DNA of 46,985 nucleotides from Gallionella sp. GTDB lineage: Bacteria > Pseudomonadota > Gammaproteobacteria > Burkholderiales > Gallionellaceae. The stretch spans positions 1 to 46,985 of the forward strand of contig JAHEDW010000013.1 of NCBI GenBank assembly GCA_024641025.1, given 5' to 3'. This document shows positions 44,523 through 46,985 of the stretch, one piece after another (within the stretch, counting starts at the first letter, position 1; every line of letters begins with the position of its first letter). The notes below the pieces were generated by a model. The model had not been told where the DNA came from. It saw only the letters and a program-made list of their open reading frames with translations, and did no database searches. The translations under genes were made by a program, and so were the position numbers.

Positions 44523-46721
44523 TTAGAACTTCATTGACAAACTGGTGTTAATCGAACGCCCTATGCCGGGTACCGAAATGCCATAGGGAACGCCTGTCCC
44601 CATCGTGGCACCTTGACCAACATAGGCTCCGCCCAACGGATCTGAGTAGAACTTGTTGAAAAGGTTTTCAACACCGACATCCAAACGCACTTGCTTCCTT
44701 TCGTAGCTGCTATACAAGTTGAGCAAACCATAGCCGCCGGTTTTGAGCTCTTTCCGCACGGCCTGGACATCGGTCTTGGCATCCACCAATTTCGCCTCGA
44801 TGGTATTGGTCCAGTTGCCCACGCGTTGTTCAACGGCAAATTTGATGTTCAACGGCATGATGTTGTAAAGATTATCTCCGGTCGTCAGGTTCTTGCCTTT
44901 TACATAACTCAACACGCCTGTGGTGCTGAAGCGCCCGTATGTGTCCGACTCGGACAGCAACAGCTTGCCGGAGACATCCGCGCCATAGAGGCGCGCGGAT
45001 TGATTGTCCAGGCTGAGGTTGACGAACCCGTCTGTTCGCGCGGGACAGGTCACCCCTATCGTGGCACAGGCTACTGCATCGATATAATCGGTGACGCTTG
45101 TGTAGTAAGGCGATACCTTCAACTCCCACGTTTCATTCGCATCATCATGCCAACTGCCCGTCGCACTAAACGTATGTGCAACTTCCGGCTTCAGATTCAA
45201 ATTCCCAACGTAGCCATTGCCATCTCCAAACCAGTTATTCATGTTCATGACCATGGTGTTGCTGTTCGACCACGCAAATCGTTCATACAGATTCGGCGAA
45301 CGCGTCTTTTGCGCAAAACCAAGCTCGAATGTTTTCTGCTCATCAGGGGTGTAACGCGCCAACGCAGTCAGATCGATGTTGCTGTCGGTACGCTGATGAT
45401 CCAGCGCATTGAAAGCAGTGGCGGCGGCAGTATAGGCAGGACTGTAGCCTTGCACCGTCCCGGTATCCATTTTCACGGTACCGCTACGCAACCCTAATTG
45501 CGAAACCCATTGCTGACTCCAGTTGGCTTCCCATTCAGCAAAAATATCCTGCCGATCGCGCTGGCCATTGTTGATATTCCAGAAAGTATTCGGCGACATC
45601 ATCATCCCGGTACCCGATGGCGACCACCAGTCATCTAGGCGATATCGCTGATATTCGCCGCCCACCCGGAAAATATCGCGATCCGACACAACGATATCCG
45701 CCTTGACCAGTGCGCCCGTGTTCTTTCCATCAGTATCCATCGGCATGCCGGGGGCGTCGCCATACCAGAATTGCTTGTCATCACCGAAATTCATCGAATG
45801 CCTGGTATGCTCTTTGTAGGCGCGGGCCTCCAGTGCACCCCACTGGTACAGACCCTTATAACGCAGATTGATCTGCTTGCTGTCATTTCCGGTCATATCC
45901 ATGCGCTGATTTGGAAAACCCTGATATGGAATATTTTGCAATCCCAGTTTCAAATCGAGCAGATGATTTTCGTGGCGCAAAGCAAACCCGAGCGCGTGAT
46001 TTTCTGCTTTATATTTGGACGATCCCACTTCGTCCCCATCGAGCCAAGCTCTGCCTGTTGCCGCCAATCCGGCAGTCTTGAAGTCTCCACCTGCCGTGTA
46101 ATTCTTTGCGGTAACAGTTGAGCCGGTATAACGCATCGACAAGGCCTCGCTCGCAATCGTTGCAGTAAGATTGCCGCCCTGCGCCTGATTGTTGCTGCTA
46201 TAAAAAGCAGTGATCTGGCCTTTGCGCAACGTACCTTGTCCAGCCCTGGCAAATTCCGGCGCGGTAGAATCCACCTGTATTGTCCCGGCTATGCTGTCGC
46301 CGCCGGCACTGACGGGAGCGATCCCGGCAAACACATTGACGTTGTCGACATTGGCCGGATCAATGTATGAGAGCGGTGTGTTCATGTGGTTTGCACAAGC
46401 CGAAATCAGATCCATACCGTCGACTTTGACGCGCACCCTGTCATCGGCCATGCCATGAATAACCGGCATGCTGGACACCCCACCCGCACGATAAAAGCTG
46501 ACGCCGGGCTGACCATCCAGCAGTTTTGCCGTATCGCTGGTATTGGCGCGAAGGCGGTAAAGGTTGGTTTCACCCAGAGCCGAGTCGCTCAAGGCGGGTA
46601 GTGGCTGGATTTTTTTCCCGATCACCTCAACATAGGGCAAAGTTGTCTCGGTCGATTCAGCCGCAAATGCGCCGTGCATAAAAGTCATTGCGATGCAGAT
46701 AGTTATACTTTTAAATTGCAT
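44523..46721 (-). CDS. TonB-dependent copper receptor, OprC/NosA-like
   Basis: Outer-membrane receptor of 732 residues from the ATG at 46721 (GAGGGGAAG upstream); an earlier in-frame start has no support. Signal peptide ends AFA; a TonB-box-like LPYVEVIG follows. The plug contains DLISACANHMNTPLSYIDPA: Cys109 and Met113 form CxxxM. The barrel has HSM (His308, Met310) in RHSMNFGDDK. CxxxM with HxM is the copper-binding set of Pseudomonas OprC. The protein ends in MKF, the expected C-terminal aromatic. Copper is needed for cytochrome oxidase and nitrous oxide reductase; the neighbouring broken PCuAC gene fits a copper locus. Confidence 0.88.
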   Translation of the reverse strand: MQFKSITICIAMTFMHGAFAAESTETTLPYVEVIGKKIQPLPALSDSALGETNLYRLRANTSDTAKLLDGQPGVSFYRAGGVSSMPVIHGMADDRVRVKVDGMDLISACANHMNTPLSYIDPANVDNVNVFAGIAPVSAGGDSIAGTIQVDSTAPEFARAGQGTLRKGQITAFYSSNNQAQGGNLTATIASEALSMRYTGSTVTAKNYTAGGDFKTAGLAATGRAWLDGDEVGSSKYKAENHALGFALRHENHLLDLKLGLQNIPYQGFPNQRMDMTGNDSKQINLRYKGLYQWGALEARAYKEHTRHSMNFGDDKQFWYGDAPGMPMDTDGKNTGALVKADIVVSDRDIFRVGGEYQRYRLDDWWSPSGTGMMMSPNTFWNINNGQRDRQDIFAEWEANWSQQWVSQLGLRSGTVKMDTGTVQGYSPAYTAAATAFNALDHQRTDSNIDLTALARYTPDEQKTFELGFAQKTRSPNLYERFAWSNSNTMVMNMNNWFGDGNGYVGNLNLKPEVAHTFSATGSWHDDANETWELKVSPYYTSVTDYIDAVACATIGVTCPARTDGFVNLSLDNQSARLYGADVSGKLLLSESDTYGRFSTTGVLSYVKGKNLTTGDNLYNIMPLNIKFAVEQRVGNWTNTIEAKLVDAKTDVQAVRKELKTGGYGLLNLYSSYERKQVRLDVGVENLFNKFYSDPLGGAYVGQGATMGTGVPYGISVPGIGRSINTSLSMKF

Positions 46722-46830
46722 TTCTGCTTCCCCTCTCAGAATGTGCAGCAATTATCTTCACAATCCATTCCATTGAGAATGTGACAAATTGCCGCACCCC
46801 CATACCTGCCGCCCCTATTACAATGGGCGC

Positions 46831-46985
46831 ATGCACAGCACGATACTTTCCTCCCTGCCCGGTCATGGCCAGCTGCGTCGCCTGGTGGCCTTGCGCAGCA
46901 TGGCGATTGCAGCACAGCTCCTTACGCTTGCGGCCGTCTGGAAACTGCTCGAGCTGGAACTGAACTGGCAACCGATGCTGTTAAC
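46831..46985 (+). CDS. Start of a membrane sensor kinase-like protein (cut by window edge)
   Basis: 51 codons are visible. The start MHSTILSSLPGHGQLRRLVA followed by a hydrophobic helix beginning ALRSMAIAAQLLTLAAVW looks like the N-terminus of RegB/PrrB-type redox sensor kinases, which open with LRxLVxLRW and several membrane helices. The call rests only on this N-terminal pattern. It is divergent from the copper receptor gene with 109 bases between. Confidence 0.5.
   Translation, partial: MHSTILSSLPGHGQLRRLVALRSMAIAAQLLTLAAVWKLLELELNWQPMLL

Overview
The window looks like a chromosomal segment of a Betaproteobacterium, most likely an iron/sulfur-oxidising member of the Nitrosomonadales (Gallionellaceae-like). 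This placement is inferred from gene content: multiheme cytochrome next to an outer-membrane barrel, flavocytochrome c sulfide dehydrogenase, a betaproteobacterial housekeeping block and a copper TonB system. It does not rest on any database search. No rRNA, tRNA, CRISPR array or intact insertion sequence was seen.

Layout. (1) 1-5848, housekeeping: mutS (cut by the window edge), a PAS-GGDEF cyclase, suhB and trmJ divergent, cysE, an orphan iscR with a likely IscR-type autoregulatory site, and dsbB. (2) 5894-20494, envelope and stress functions: a 1014-residue LVIVD beta-propeller protein, a lipoprotein with a C-terminal membrane helix, srkA, a small membrane ORF, an RND efflux pair behind a near-consensus promoter, a GST / membrane thioredoxin / semialdehyde dehydrogenase cluster, a Tyr/Arg/Pro-rich secreted protein, and a YihY-family membrane protein. 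(3) 20667-32604, accessory: an exported 12-haem cytochrome followed by a TPR/outer-membrane barrel protein (a possible porin-cytochrome conduit), and convergent to it a haem lipoprotein plus a DUF1501/DUF1800 pair and two paralogous small barrels. Interleaved are two paralogous 36-residue membrane peptides and a TPR-methyltransferase gene. All three share the same promoter architecture, CTTAAG-N5-CTTAAG-N10-(TATATT/TACATT), which matches the PmrA/QseB type of response-regulator box. (4) 32605-42646, loosely packed: fccAB, an orphan hybrid kinase, a secreted helical protein, an exported pentein-fold (arginine-deiminase-like) protein and long intergenic stretches. A diverged 385-bp non-coding direct repeat flanks the fccAB-kinase module, and two copper-related pseudogenes are fused tail to tail at a deletion junction. 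(5) 42759-46985, copper uptake: an OprC/NosA-like TonB-dependent receptor with its own tonB-exbB-exbD, divergent from the start of a membrane sensor kinase.

The observations most worth following are the three-promoter PmrA/QseB-like regulon with its duplicated 36-residue peptides, the cytochrome-barrel pair with alternative RNA hairpins between its genes, the duplicated non-coding element, and the exported pentein-fold enzyme.
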